Below the pieces are notes generated by a model. The model saw only the letters and a program-made list of their open reading frames with translations. It did not search any database and was not told the DNA's origin. This document shows positions 45,227 to 54,496 of a stretch of 64,000 bases of DNA, piece after piece. The stretch lies in contig NZ_LT629732.1 of assembly GCF_900104745.1 (NCBI RefSeq), forward strand, positions 930,001-994,000, read 5' to 3'. The stretch is from Actinopolymorpha singaporensis. GTDB taxonomy: Bacteria > Actinomycetota > Actinomycetes > Propionibacteriales > Actinopolymorphaceae. Position numbers and translations under genes: made by a program. How positions within the stretch are numbered: the stretch's first letter is position 1; the number at the start of each line of letters is the position of its first letter.

Positions 45227-45271
45227 ATGAGCCCGTCGAGAGTGCTGATCGACGCGTCGAACATTCATCAC
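44918..45271 (-). CDS. Uncertain small ORF, possibly a gene remnant
   Basis: A 117-codon frame, convergent with the sulfatase (9-nt gap) and antisense to the start of the glycosyltransferase for 45 nt. Its middle part has coding-like variation with lower-GC codons (LIDITLTPDGTAVSHGS, then FTVAVALEVNDSFLSVR), reminiscent of alternating beta strands. I do not recognise it, and no ribosome-binding site is seen. It could be the C-terminal leftover of a transferred gene. Confidence 0.2.
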   Translation of the reverse strand: MMNVRRVDQHSRRAHRIRPALLRSAAVGRVRARLANLAAEHFDLIDITLTPDGTAVSHGSFLACDREQSEVFTVAVALEVNDSFLSVRMRACGTPAVQVRPVRSTPRFVIFTSRRGR

Positions 45272-46360
45272 GGCGGCGGACTTCAGGTGGCGACGTCGTT
45301 TCTCAGCGAGTTGGCTGCGCTTCGCGCCGACCCCGGCGAGGTCGCCGCCCGTCCGTGGCTGAGAGATGTCGACATCGACGTGTCCCCTGCCGTGTCGGCG
45401 AACCTGACCGACGCCGGCGTGGAGTTGCCGCTACGTGTGGTGCGCCCTCGCGGTCCCGCCCACGTGTCCAGTTGGGTGCCGAACCGCTCTCGGGCCGAGG
45501 TGTCGTTCGTCGTACTGGGGCCGGAGTACTTCGCGGCCCGCGCGCGCCGCCGGATCGTGGGGTACGCCGACGTGACGTCCGTCTACCCCCGGCCGGCAGG
45601 CGTTCCTCCACACTCACGCGGGAGCAGGATCAAGTGGGTCGCGCGCGGGATCGTCTCGCGGCTACTGCTGAAGCGCGCCGATCGGGTCGTTGTGGAGACC
45701 GAGGCCTTCGCCGACGCCACGCGCAGGCGCATTCCGGCCTTGTCGGCGCCTGTCGACGTGGTGCCGAACTGTGTCAACCGGACGCTGCTCGAGCAGTGTC
45801 CGGTGCCACGCAGCACCACGGGTGTTCGAACCCGACTGCTGTATGTCGCCCGGGTCTACGCACACAAGAACCACGAACTGCTGGGCCAGGTGGGCGAGGA
45901 GCTCACCCGTCGCGGCCACGATGTCGAGTTCGCCGTGACCCTGAGCGAAGAGGAGTGGAAGGCGCGGACCGCCAGGTTCCGCCGACACTGCGTCAACCTG
46001 GGCCCGGTGCCCGTCTCGGGACTGGCGAAGGCGTACGCCCAAGCTGATGCCGTGGTGTTTCCCAGTCTGCTCGAGGCGTTCTCGGCCGCTCCGGTCGAGG
46101 GAGTCGCCGCCGGCAGGGTGGTGTTCGCCTCGGACCGCGACTTCGTTCGTACGACGTGCGGCGACGCGGTGGTCTACGCCGATCCCCTCGACCCCGACGA
46201 CTGGGCGGACCGGATCGAGGAATGGTTGCGCGGTCCCGAGGCCGTGGAGGCGACGATCCGTGAGGCGGCGCAGGCCATGCTCGCCTCCCTGTCCGGCCCA
46301 GGCGAGCGGGCTCGCGAATACGTGCGAATCATCGACGAGGAGTTCCGTCGTGCCCGGTGA
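45227..46360 (+). CDS. GT4-type glycosyltransferase
   Basis: A protein of about 377 residues. The start RVLIDASNIHHGGGLQVATSFL is the GT4 N-terminal glycine-rich loop. The C-terminal GT-B half holds RLLYVARVYAHKNHELLGQVG and the family E-x7-E-like region VFPSLLEAFSAAPVEGVAAG. The ATG at 45227 follows GGGCAGG. It opens a same-strand run of polysaccharide genes and probably adds a sugar to a lipid-linked repeat unit in the cytoplasm. Confidence 0.85.
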   Translation: MSPSRVLIDASNIHHGGGLQVATSFLSELAALRADPGEVAARPWLRDVDIDVSPAVSANLTDAGVELPLRVVRPRGPAHVSSWVPNRSRAEVSFVVLGPEYFAARARRRIVGYADVTSVYPRPAGVPPHSRGSRIKWVARGIVSRLLLKRADRVVVETEAFADATRRRIPALSAPVDVVPNCVNRTLLEQCPVPRSTTGVRTRLLYVARVYAHKNHELLGQVGEELTRRGHDVEFAVTLSEEEWKARTARFRRHCVNLGPVPVSGLAKAYAQADAVVFPSLLEAFSAAPVEGVAAGRVVFASDRDFVRTTCGDAVVYADPLDPDDWADRIEEWLRGPEAVEATIREAAQAMLASLSGPGERAREYVRIIDEEFRRAR

Positions 46361-46456
46361 TCGCCTTCTCGTCGTGAACAACCCACCCGCTTACGACAGG
46401 ATCCACTGCAGGCACGTCTTCGTCGACGTCGAACCGAACGACGCTCGTGGTCGTTC

Positions 46457-47746
46457 GTGCTCTCCAACGGGTCCGGGCGCGTGAAACTCACCAGACTGAC
46501 CAGGTCCTCCGCCGCCCGAGCGGTGGCCGGCACGGGCGCGGTCAACATGCTGTCGATGCTCCTCGGGATCGTGAGTGGCGTCATCACCGCCCGGGGACTC
46601 GGTCCCGAGGACCGTGGGGTGCTCATATCCCTTCTGGTGTGGTCCGCCACGGTGGGATCGCTGTCACTGACCGGCATCGACGAGGCGGTGATCTTCCACG
46701 CGGGTGGTTCGTCGAGTCGTGCGTGGGCGCTCAGGTCGGCGGTGGCGCGCGATGCCGCCGTACAGAGTGCTCTCGGGTGCTTGGTGCTGCTCGGGTCCGC
46801 CTGCTACATCGTGCGGCCACACGGCGTGGCCACCTGGTTGTCGGTCGTCGCGACGACGGCAGTCGTTCCGCTGAACACGTTCACCCTCCTCAGCATCGTC
46901 CCCCTGCGTGCCGGTCAGCGTATGAAGGCGTGGAACTCGGTGCGTCTCACGCAGCCGGTTGTCTATGCCTTCGGCGCTGCGGTGCTTTGGGCAGCCGGTC
47001 AGCTCACCATCCTGTCCGCGCTCGCCGCGAACCTGATCGGTGGACTTCTGCTGTCGGTGTTCCTTGTGGCGCTGGCCCGGCGCGGTGGTCGAGCTCGACT
47101 CGCGCCGGGCGAGCGACGCGCGACGACCTCCTACGGGCGAAGACTCGTCCTCGCGACGCTGCCGCAGCGGATAGGTCCACGCCTTGACCAGTTACTGCTT
47201 GGCCTGCTCTTCGCTCCGGCCGTCCTCGGCGTCTATTCGGTCGCGACCTCCATTGCGGCGGTCGTGCTCATGATCGGCACCAGCCTCGACCAGGTGCTCT
47301 TTCCCCGGTTCAGCGCGGGGCACTTCTCCCGACCGGACCTGGCGAACGCCGTCGTGGCCGGCATGGGTGCCGGGCTCGCGGTATCCCTTGCCATGGCCGC
47401 CATGGCGCGCCCCATGATCGAGCTCCTGTACGGCCGGGACTTCCTCGGGGCGGCGGAGCCACTGACGATCCTGCTTCTCGCAGCGGTCGTGCGAGTCGGG
47501 GCAAACTGCCTTGGCGCGGCCCTGAAGGCGTCGGGCACGCTGCGCGCGTATGCCTGGGCGCAGATTGCCGGCGTTCTCACGCTCGCAGGCGTCTTCCCCC
47601 TGGCTGTCGGCCTCGGGGGAGTCGGAGCAGCCATCGCGTCTCTGGCAGGAGCGTTGGTCACGTTCCTGGTGTCGTGGGGCGCGGTCGCGACGATCCAGAG
47701 CACCGGCCCAGCCCTCCGTGCACCCGTAGAGACGGACTACGTATGA
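46457..47746 (+). CDS. Wzx-like polysaccharide flippase
   Basis: A protein of about 429 residues with 12 or so hydrophobic segments in the MATE/MVF-like polysaccharide transporter pattern: VNMLSMLLGIVSGVITARGLGPEDRGVL at the start, RLDQLLLGLLFAPAVLGVYSVATSIAAVVLMIG in the middle and PLTILLLAAVVRVGANCLGAAL later. It should flip the lipid-linked repeat unit across the membrane. The start is a GTG (46457 or 46481). Its stop overlaps the next start by 4 bp. Confidence 0.88.
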   Translation: MLSNGSGRVKLTRLTRSSAARAVAGTGAVNMLSMLLGIVSGVITARGLGPEDRGVLISLLVWSATVGSLSLTGIDEAVIFHAGGSSSRAWALRSAVARDAAVQSALGCLVLLGSACYIVRPHGVATWLSVVATTAVVPLNTFTLLSIVPLRAGQRMKAWNSVRLTQPVVYAFGAAVLWAAGQLTILSALAANLIGGLLLSVFLVALARRGGRARLAPGERRATTSYGRRLVLATLPQRIGPRLDQLLLGLLFAPAVLGVYSVATSIAAVVLMIGTSLDQVLFPRFSAGHFSRPDLANAVVAGMGAGLAVSLAMAAMARPMIELLYGRDFLGAAEPLTILLLAAVVRVGANCLGAALKASGTLRAYAWAQIAGVLTLAGVFPLAVGLGGVGAAIASLAGALVTFLVSWGAVATIQSTGPALRAPVETDYV

Positions 47747-49032
47747 GCTTCTCGCTGTCAACAGCTCTGCTGGTCGATTCCGCCGTGGTCGCCGCGTGCG
47801 GCGCGGCCTTCTTCAGGAATCGCCATCGCAGGCATTCCCATCCGGCATTCATCTACCTGATCTTCCATGTAATGCTCTTCACCTTTCGCGGTTGGGCCAT
47901 CCGTCAGGGCAGCCCCACCTTCTTGGGGCTGAGCGAAGCCGAAGTCGTACGCGCGTTGCTCGCAGCGGACGTCTTCTTGTTGTCGGCCGCCTTCGGATGG
48001 CTGATGCCGACGCCTGCGAAGTGGACCGAAACACCTACATCGCCTCGCGAACTCCGACCGGCGGTCGTCACCGGCGTCGCTGTGTTCCTGATGCCGATCG
48101 GCCTGTACTTCCTGGCCACCCGCACGTACACCTCGGGCAGCGGAACGGAGAACGTTGCGCTCTCGACGTCATACGAAATTTTCGCGGTGACCTGGCCAGG
48201 ACTGCTTCTGCTGGGTCTCGTGTACGTCAAGGGGTTTCGCTGGTACCTGCTCTGCCCGCTGGCGATGTACCTGTGCTTCATGGGGCTGCAAAGTCAGGAC
48301 AGGTTCCGGGTCATTCTGCCGCTGATTCTGCTCGGTCAGATCTGGCTGGATCGCAAGGGACGCAGGTGGCCGACCACACTGATTGTCGCCGGGATGGTGG
48401 CCGTGTTCCCGGTCTTCGTCGCCATGGACGCCATCGGCGCCGCCTACCGCACGGGTTCCCTCACACCACAGGTCGTCAGTCAGGAGGTGAGCCGCGGGAT
48501 CGGGGAGAGCTTCAGCGGTGGGTCGAACGATCAGCTTGGGCTGGATGCACTGGGTGTGGCGATGGCGCAGAGCGACCGTTACGGAGTGCCTCTTTACGGT
48601 AAAGACTATGTGAACGTGCTGTTCCTGCCCATCCCGCGGCCACTGTGGCCCGACAAACCGGTGCTGAACGAGGCAGTCGTGAAGCTCTCGACGTCGGATC
48701 GCCCGCTCAGTGCACAGGGCGCCGTCCTCACCATGCCGGGCAGTCTCTACGTCGACTTCCGCTGGGTGGGGCTCACCTTGGTCGCCTTCCTCCTGGCGCG
48801 GGCCGGTCTTTGGGTGTACTGCCGTGCCTACGCCCACGGGATGGGGACGGCTTTCCACTTCGCCTACCTACTTGTCGCCGCGTCGCTGATCCAGATCTAT
48901 CGCGACAGCCTCACATCGTTGGTCACCTTCCTGTTGGTGAACAGTGCCCCCCTGGTGGTGATCCTCGTGGTGAACATGCTGCACAAGCCCCCACACCGGA
49001 TCCTCGTTGCCGAGGCACAGATCAAAGGCTGA
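47743..49032 (+). CDS. Wzy-like oligosaccharide repeat-unit polymerase
   Basis: A 429-residue membrane protein with about ten hydrophobic helices (for example AVVTGVAVFLMPIGLYFLA and GLTLVAFLLARAGLWVYC). A large loop near 255-350 contains SFSGGSNDQLGLDALG and PIPRPLWPDKP, as found in Wzy/O-antigen polymerase-like proteins. Overlap of 4 bp with the flippase gene supports a joint role in Wzx/Wzy-type polymer export. The sequence is not diagnostic alone; the call relies on topology and context. Confidence 0.75.
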   Translation: MSFSLSTALLVDSAVVAACGAAFFRNRHRRHSHPAFIYLIFHVMLFTFRGWAIRQGSPTFLGLSEAEVVRALLAADVFLLSAAFGWLMPTPAKWTETPTSPRELRPAVVTGVAVFLMPIGLYFLATRTYTSGSGTENVALSTSYEIFAVTWPGLLLLGLVYVKGFRWYLLCPLAMYLCFMGLQSQDRFRVILPLILLGQIWLDRKGRRWPTTLIVAGMVAVFPVFVAMDAIGAAYRTGSLTPQVVSQEVSRGIGESFSGGSNDQLGLDALGVAMAQSDRYGVPLYGKDYVNVLFLPIPRPLWPDKPVLNEAVVKLSTSDRPLSAQGAVLTMPGSLYVDFRWVGLTLVAFLLARAGLWVYCRAYAHGMGTAFHFAYLLVAASLIQIYRDSLTSLVTFLLVNSAPLVVILVVNMLHKPPHRILVAEAQIKG

Positions 49033-49050
49033 GAGAAGAGGGCGCGAACC

Positions 49051-49974
49051 ATGATGTGGAAGGAAGCTGTACGTCGTACCTACAACGCCGGCCTCGCCCT
49101 GGGCGAGTCCGTACTGCGTCCGGCCGCGTTGTCCGACGTGCTCTTCCTGGTCGGGTCGGGACGCAGCGGCACGACTGCCCTGATGGAAGCGCTGATCGCG
49201 GGACTGGGTGCACAGCCCATCTTCGAACCGCTGCACCCCAGGATGTCGCCTGCCGCCAATCCCATCCTTCCAGTGCACGGGTATCCAAGGATCTCGCCGA
49301 CTGAGGACGCTCCGGCCATGCGTGCCCTGATGAGTGGACTGTTCGAAGGCCGGCACCTGTCGAAATGGACCACCGCGCAGACTTCTTTTCGTGATCTTCG
49401 ACAGACCAAGCGCCTGGTGGTCAAGGAGGTGCGTGCTGCCCGGATGCTCGGCTGGGTCGAGAATCAGTTTCCCGACGTCGCAGTGCGATACATGGTGCGG
49501 CACCCTGCGGCCGTGGTTTCGTCCATGCTGAAGGCCGACTGGGGTTCATGGCCATGGGCGCATGTCGTTCCACCCGCCGCGGCAGCACTGGGCGTGGATG
49601 CCGACGACGTGGCTCCCCGGTCCAGCCCGCACAGTCGATGGTTGACCTTGTTGTGGATCGCCGACAACGCCCTCGCAACTCGTGAACTGGCCCACGAGAC
49701 GCTGAGAACCACCGTGTACTACGAAGAACTCGTGACCGAACCCGAGCGGGCACTGGCGACCGCGGCCGCGGCGTACCCCCACTTCGATCTCGGCCGTGCC
49801 GTCCGGAACCTGGACAGGCCGAGCCAGATGGCGAGTCCCGAGTACGGTCACAAGAAGCGCGACCACCGGATCCCGGCGCCGGAGAGACGAGACATGAGCA
49901 GCATGCTCCGCGATTTCGGAGTCGACATCTACGCGATGGAGGAACCCCTCCCGACGCGTCGTCTCGGTCTGTGA
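49051..49974 (+). CDS. Sulfotransferase
   Basis: A 307-residue sulfotransferase. The PAPS P-loop is FLVGSGRSGTTALMEALI, and the 3'-phosphate-binding motif is RYMVRHPAAVVSSMLKA. It lies 18 nt after the polymerase gene and starts after GAGAAGAGGG. Its product could sulfate the cluster's polysaccharide. Its last 46 nt overlap the end of the opposing glycosyltransferase gene. Confidence 0.85.
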   Translation: MMWKEAVRRTYNAGLALGESVLRPAALSDVLFLVGSGRSGTTALMEALIAGLGAQPIFEPLHPRMSPAANPILPVHGYPRISPTEDAPAMRALMSGLFEGRHLSKWTTAQTSFRDLRQTKRLVVKEVRAARMLGWVENQFPDVAVRYMVRHPAAVVSSMLKADWGSWPWAHVVPPAAAALGVDADDVAPRSSPHSRWLTLLWIADNALATRELAHETLRTTVYYEELVTEPERALATAAAAYPHFDLGRAVRNLDRPSQMASPEYGHKKRDHRIPAPERRDMSSMLRDFGVDIYAMEEPLPTRRLGL

Positions 49975-51032
49975 GGAGACGCGGCGGGCCCGCCGGGCAG
50001 GCGTCGGTCGATCCGGCTCACAAGCGTCACCGCCCACCGGTCGGGGGTGAACCTTCGTGCCAGCAATGCGCTGTTGTCCCCCATGCGCCGACGTTCGACG
50101 TCTGGCAGACAGTGCATCCTGAGCATCGCCTCGCACAGGCTCTGGGCAGAGCCCGGCTCGATCAGGTAGCCGTTCCAGTGGTCCTCGACCAGGGCGGCCG
50201 CGGCACCACACGCTGGTGTGCAGATGACCGGCAGGCCCGCCGCGCAGGCTTCATGGATGACCACACCCCAGGGCTCGAACGTACTGGGCGTGACGAATGC
50301 ACCTGAGCCCCGGACTATGTCCGGCAGGTTCGACGGCTGGACGAAACCGAGGTGGCGCACTCCCGGCAGCTGCTCAAAGACCTTCTGCATGGGTCCAGTA
50401 CCGCAAACGGTGAGATCCCAGGGATCGGGTACGAGGGAGGAGTATCTGCGGAACGCCTCCGCGAGCACCCCCACACCTTTGTAGTCATGGAGGCGACCCA
50501 CGTAGAGGAATTCCCGACGTGAAGCTGGGACCTGCCCTGGACGCGCGGCAAACGCGTGGTAATCACCGGAAAGGCCCCCACGCCAGATGTCGTCTTCGCG
50601 GAAACCCAGCAGCCGGGCGAAGTGCGCCTGCCGTTCGCCCGGCACAAGGGCGACGTCGTAGGCCGGCCCCAAGTACCACCGGCTGGCGATGATGCCGGCG
50701 CGTTGTTTTGCCGTCCCCAGCCACTGGTTGTCCATGTAGAGAATCCGCAGCGCACGTGATCTTCTGGCGAGCCGCCGGTAGGCGGACGTGGACCAGCCGC
50801 ACACGATCAACGCGTCCGGATCGATGTCGTCGCGGATCGCACCCACATCGAGATCGTCGGTGAACGTGTAGTAGCTGGCTTTCCCGGGACGGGACTCCGA
50901 AGCACTGAAGGGCGCATCGGTAGCGGATGGAAACGCCACGACGTGCAGCTCCACCTCGGGCTGCTCTGCCAGGCACTCGAGCGTGGCCTTCATGTAGCCG
51001 GTCAGCTGGTTCCACAAGACGAGTACTCGCAT
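49929..51032 (-). CDS. GT4-type glycosyltransferase
   Basis: A 367-residue protein. The N-terminus is RVLVLWNQLTGYMKATLECLA. The donor-binding half carries FLYVGRLHDYKGVGVLAEAFRRY, VCGTGPMQKVFEQLPGVRHLGFV and the E-x7-E type TPSTFEPWGVVIHEACAAGLPVICT. GGAAGGG precedes the ATG at 51032; an upstream extension to 51146 is unlikely. It is transcribed opposite to the main cluster. Confidence 0.88.
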   Translation of the reverse strand: MRVLVLWNQLTGYMKATLECLAEQPEVELHVVAFPSATDAPFSASESRPGKASYYTFTDDLDVGAIRDDIDPDALIVCGWSTSAYRRLARRSRALRILYMDNQWLGTAKQRAGIIASRWYLGPAYDVALVPGERQAHFARLLGFREDDIWRGGLSGDYHAFAARPGQVPASRREFLYVGRLHDYKGVGVLAEAFRRYSSLVPDPWDLTVCGTGPMQKVFEQLPGVRHLGFVQPSNLPDIVRGSGAFVTPSTFEPWGVVIHEACAAGLPVICTPACGAAAALVEDHWNGYLIEPGSAQSLCEAMLRMHCLPDVERRRMGDNSALLARRFTPDRWAVTLVSRIDRRLPGGPAASPHRPRRRVGRGSSIA

Positions 51033-51302
51033 GTAAAGCCCTTCCCCACCGAGATCTCTGTCGCGGTGAGCGCCTTGAAGGAGCCACGGCGGGCTCACGT
51101 TCTCCGCGCCGATGTGGGCAGTCCGAACCGAAGTGCGCGGGTCCATCGCGGGCGGACGCCTACCCAGGTGACGAACTGCGGAAACACCCTGTTTGCGACA
51201 TGCCGGACTTGGGAACGAGTGGAACTACGGTCTGCCATGAGTCGGCATCGCGACGGCAGGTGGATCGGCCGATGAGAAGCCGCTACAGGCCAGAGGTCGA
51301 GA

Positions 51303-51983
51303 ATGAGAGTGAACATAGGATGTGGCTCGTCACCCACTCCCGGCTGGAAGAACTTCGACAACTCCCTCAGCCTGCGGCTCGCCAAAGTACCTTTCCTGGC
51401 GCGCCTGCTCCTGGCGACCGGCCTCACAGACAAACACCAGAACGAGTTCGTCGAATTCTGCAAGAAGGCTCACATAGAGTATGCCGACGCGACCCGCAGA
51501 ATACCGCTACCCGACGGCTCGGTCGAGGTACTGTACACCTCACACATGCTCGAACACCTCGAGCCTTGGGAAGCGCGCACGTTCCTCACAGAGGCCCGAC
51601 GTGTTCTGCAGGCTGACGGAATCATTCGGATAGCGGTTCCGGACCTGGGCCTCATCGTCCAGCAGTACCTGTCCCGGTGTGATGCCGACTCCTTTGTGGA
51701 GCAGACCGTCCTGGCCTCCTCGAATCCGAGGACACTCCGGCAGAGACTTCGTTACATGGTGGCCGGCAATCGGCACCATCTGTGGATGTACGACGGCCGC
51801 TCGCTCTGCCGACTTCTTCTGGAGTGCGGATTCGCCGACGCCCAGGTAGTCCCGGCGGGGGAGACCAGAATTCCCGCCCCCGGCAGCTTGGATCTGACGG
51901 AAAGAGCAGCGGAAAGTATCTACGTCGAGGCGCTCAACTCTTCGGCTTGGCAACACGCGGCGGCGGCAGTTCCGGCGAGGTAG
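51303..51983 (+). CDS. SAM-dependent methyltransferase (class I)
   Basis: A 226-residue methyltransferase. The SAM motif is RVNIGCGSSPTPGWKNFDNS, a short form common in polysaccharide clusters, and the acceptor-side signature is VEVLYTSHMLEHLEPWEARTFLTEARRVLQADG (Methyltransf_11 type). It probably methylates a sugar of the repeat unit. GAGAATGAGAGTG precedes it; the start ATG at 51303 gives the motif at the extreme N-terminus, as in relatives. Confidence 0.85.
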   Translation: MRVNIGCGSSPTPGWKNFDNSLSLRLAKVPFLARLLLATGLTDKHQNEFVEFCKKAHIEYADATRRIPLPDGSVEVLYTSHMLEHLEPWEARTFLTEARRVLQADGIIRIAVPDLGLIVQQYLSRCDADSFVEQTVLASSNPRTLRQRLRYMVAGNRHHLWMYDGRSLCRLLLECGFADAQVVPAGETRIPAPGSLDLTERAAESIYVEALNSSAWQHAAAAVPAR

Positions 51984-52055
51984 CACCGGCGATGGCGCCT
52001 CCCGCGTTCATCCTTGCGGATGCACCAAGCGACACCGCACTTCGTGCACGAACGC

Positions 52056-53285
52056 TCAGGCGTGGGACGCCAGTACCTTCACTATGGCTGCGAACGTGGT
52101 CTCAGCGTAGGTCTGCCACGTGAAAGCCTCGGCACGCCGCCGGGCAGCGCGCCCCATGTCCGAACGCCTGACGGGATCATCGGCCAGTTGGCGAAGCCGG
52201 TCGGCGAGTACGTCCGGACGGCGCTCAGGCACCACGAACCCTTCGACCCCGTCGGCGACCAGGTCGGCCGCCCCCGAGGCAGGCGTCACGATCACCGGCA
52301 GCCCGTGCCCCATCGCCTCCAGCACACTCAGGCTCATGCCCTCGAACAAGCTGGGCAACACGAACACGTCGGCTGATCGGAAATAGCCGGAAACCTGCGA
52401 GCGGGGCACGGCCGCACGGTGAACCCACCCGCGACCGTACCTCGAGAAGAGTCGCGCCTGCGCCGCCGTACCACCGACCACGGAAAGGCCGGCACTTCCC
52501 GTGCGCAGACGCGCATGCGCATCAAGGAGATAGGAGAGGCCCTTGCTCTGCGTGATCCGGCCAACGTAGAGAATCTCGAGTCTCTCGGACACCTCCTTCG
52601 GGTCGTTCGAGTACTCCGCGAGATGCGCCCCATAGGGCACGACGACGATCTTTCCGCTCGGAACCCCGTACTCCTCCAGAGTGTGCGCGGCAAAGCGAGA
52701 CGGCACCAGGACGAGGTCAGCCAGTTCGAACTCCTCGTCGAAGCGGGCCAGCCGCCCATGCGGCGGAAGGTCTGACGTCATGCTCGGCGCCAGGTTCGGA
52801 CAGCGCTCGATTTCCGCCTCGATCGTCGCGGTACGGAATCGCGGATGAACGCTTGGCATGTTGAGCACGCGCAGGGCCGAGCGGTTGTGCCGGAAGGCCT
52901 CGAGGGCCGCCCCGTGTGAGATGACCAGCGCATCCGTTGGAACTCGTTCCAGCTCGCGGCCGGCTCGTCGACCCAGTTCACCGGATCGACGATCCATGAA
53001 CCACTGACGGGTTCGCCCCAGCCGGCCGGGTGCGATCGTCCCGAGGACCTCCTGGACAGGAGCGAACGAGCGAGCCACGTGTGGCTCGACACCCGGTGGC
53101 AGGCTTCGCCGGCCCAGCACGGCGCGTACTCGGCTGGGAGCGCGGACGAGATCCGGGGGCACGAATCCCGTGCCGTAGAAGGCAAGGTGCCGCCGCGCCG
53201 CGAGGTGAGACGCGAGACGAGTCAGCTCCGCCATGGCCTCGGTGACAACACCGATGCGTGGCCACTCCGATGATGCCCGGCTCAT
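52056..53285 (-). CDS. GT4-type glycosyltransferase
   Basis: A 409-residue glycosyltransferase. The N-terminal half includes PRIGVVTEAMAELTRLASHLAARRHLAF and LVISHGAALEAFRHNRSALRVLNMPSVHPRF. The C-terminal half has ILYVGRITQSKGLSYLLDAHARL and LPSLFEGMSLSVLEAMGHGLPVIVTPASGAADLV. I use the ATG at 53285; 39 further in-frame residues upstream are glycine/proline-rich and unlike the family. It closes the exopolysaccharide region. Confidence 0.85.
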   Translation of the reverse strand: MSRASSEWPRIGVVTEAMAELTRLASHLAARRHLAFYGTGFVPPDLVRAPSRVRAVLGRRSLPPGVEPHVARSFAPVQEVLGTIAPGRLGRTRQWFMDRRSGELGRRAGRELERVPTDALVISHGAALEAFRHNRSALRVLNMPSVHPRFRTATIEAEIERCPNLAPSMTSDLPPHGRLARFDEEFELADLVLVPSRFAAHTLEEYGVPSGKIVVVPYGAHLAEYSNDPKEVSERLEILYVGRITQSKGLSYLLDAHARLRTGSAGLSVVGGTAAQARLFSRYGRGWVHRAAVPRSQVSGYFRSADVFVLPSLFEGMSLSVLEAMGHGLPVIVTPASGAADLVADGVEGFVVPERRPDVLADRLRQLADDPVRRSDMGRAARRRAEAFTWQTYAETTFAAIVKVLASHA

Positions 53286-53533
53286 GCCGGCTGCGGGAGG
53301 GCCTGGCGGACACGACGGTCCCCCGGGTTGCGTGGCACCTTCACCACCGGACCAGATCTTCTCCTCCACAGGGATCCCGGCGCGCCGAAGGTTACCGTAC
53401 ACCTACCGACGGTAGCGGCGGTTGGTTTCGCAGGACTGCTGTCGATGGTGTCGAGCCCGCGGACGATGTGAGCACCGCAGCTGTCATTTCGGTCCACCAA
53501 CGGGTCCGGCGTCCCGGGGCTCGGAGTGGCACG

Positions 53534-54454
53534 TCAGACGCTGAGGGGCTTGCCCTTGAAGACCTGCGTGGTATGCCAGGTCACGTGTGCGTGCGCAGGT
53601 GGAGCCGTTCCCGTCCGCCTCGTAAGTTCCCGCCCGTGCAGTTCGTAGACCTGTCTGCCTGTGCTCGTACGGGCTGTGAACATGGTCGACACCTGGATCG
53701 TCAGCTCGGCCGTGAGCCCGACGGCACCGAGGTCGAACAGCTTGTGGTGCAGCGTGCACAGCGCCAGCCCGTTGTCCAGCGAGTCGGGCCCGTCGAAGGC
53801 GAACCAGCGCACGTGCGCGGCATCGATGCCGACCGTGGCACCCCCGATCTGGCCGTCGAACCCGCAGAACGCACACTGCCGGTCCCAGGCCTGCAGAACG
53901 GACGTTCTCCACACCTGGCTGCGTCGCCGCAGCGCGGCAGTCCCGCGACCAGTGTGGTCCGCATCCCGCCACGCATGAAGGAGGGCTGGATCCAGGCCGA
54001 CAGCTACGAGGACGTCGGGCGCGACCGTGTCCGGGAACTGGCTGGTCACCAGCCTCCTCGCCGCCTCTTCCAGGAGAGCCGGGCGGGCACGCAGCAGATC
54101 CTCGAAGGACCGCTCCAACCTCCCCGTGACCTGGTGCTGCCGCAGCGGACCGACCTGATCCATCGGGACGTCGCGGTCGAGCACCCAGATCCCGTCCGCT
54201 TGTAGGCGAGTGAAGGGGTAGGCCGCACCTTGCGCCGCTCCAGTGCGCCGCGGCGTGCCGAACTCGCTGATCAGCTCCGCGAGCTTCTGCTCCGCCAGCG
54301 ACCACGGAACCTCACTCGACCCGGTCGCCGCCATCTGCCCGAGGGCGAGGAGTACCAGCAGCGGCTTGTGTGGCGACCTCTTCCCCTTGATCTGGTGCTG
54401 GCGCAACGAACCGATCCGAGCCAGCAGGGCACTGGCGGCCTCGTCCACCTCCAC
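53534..54454 (-). CDS. SBD-HNH type IV restriction endonuclease (phosphorothioate-dependent family)
   Basis: A 306-residue protein. The N-terminal half looks like the sulfur-binding domain (SBD) of ScoMcrA-type enzymes: KRSPHKPLLVLLALGQM at 25-41, then AYPFTRLQADGIWVL at 78-92. The C-terminal HNH domain has Cys194 and Cys197 (CAFCGFD), the catalytic IDAAHVRW (His214), DNGLALC (Asn228, Cys233) and LHHKLFD (His236/237). The family cuts DNA carrying phosphorothioate marks. It lies 42 nt downstream of the giant helicase on the same strand. No dnd genes occur in the window, as expected for a host that restricts this mark. Confidence 0.8.
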   Translation of the reverse strand: MEVDEAASALLARIGSLRQHQIKGKRSPHKPLLVLLALGQMAATGSSEVPWSLAEQKLAELISEFGTPRRTGAAQGAAYPFTRLQADGIWVLDRDVPMDQVGPLRQHQVTGRLERSFEDLLRARPALLEEAARRLVTSQFPDTVAPDVLVAVGLDPALLHAWRDADHTGRGTAALRRRSQVWRTSVLQAWDRQCAFCGFDGQIGGATVGIDAAHVRWFAFDGPDSLDNGLALCTLHHKLFDLGAVGLTAELTIQVSTMFTARTSTGRQVYELHGRELTRRTGTAPPAHAHVTWHTTQVFKGKPLSV

Positions 54455-54496
54455 CTCCCCTCCGCCCGCGCGATTCTCGCCGCCCGCTCGCAGGTG

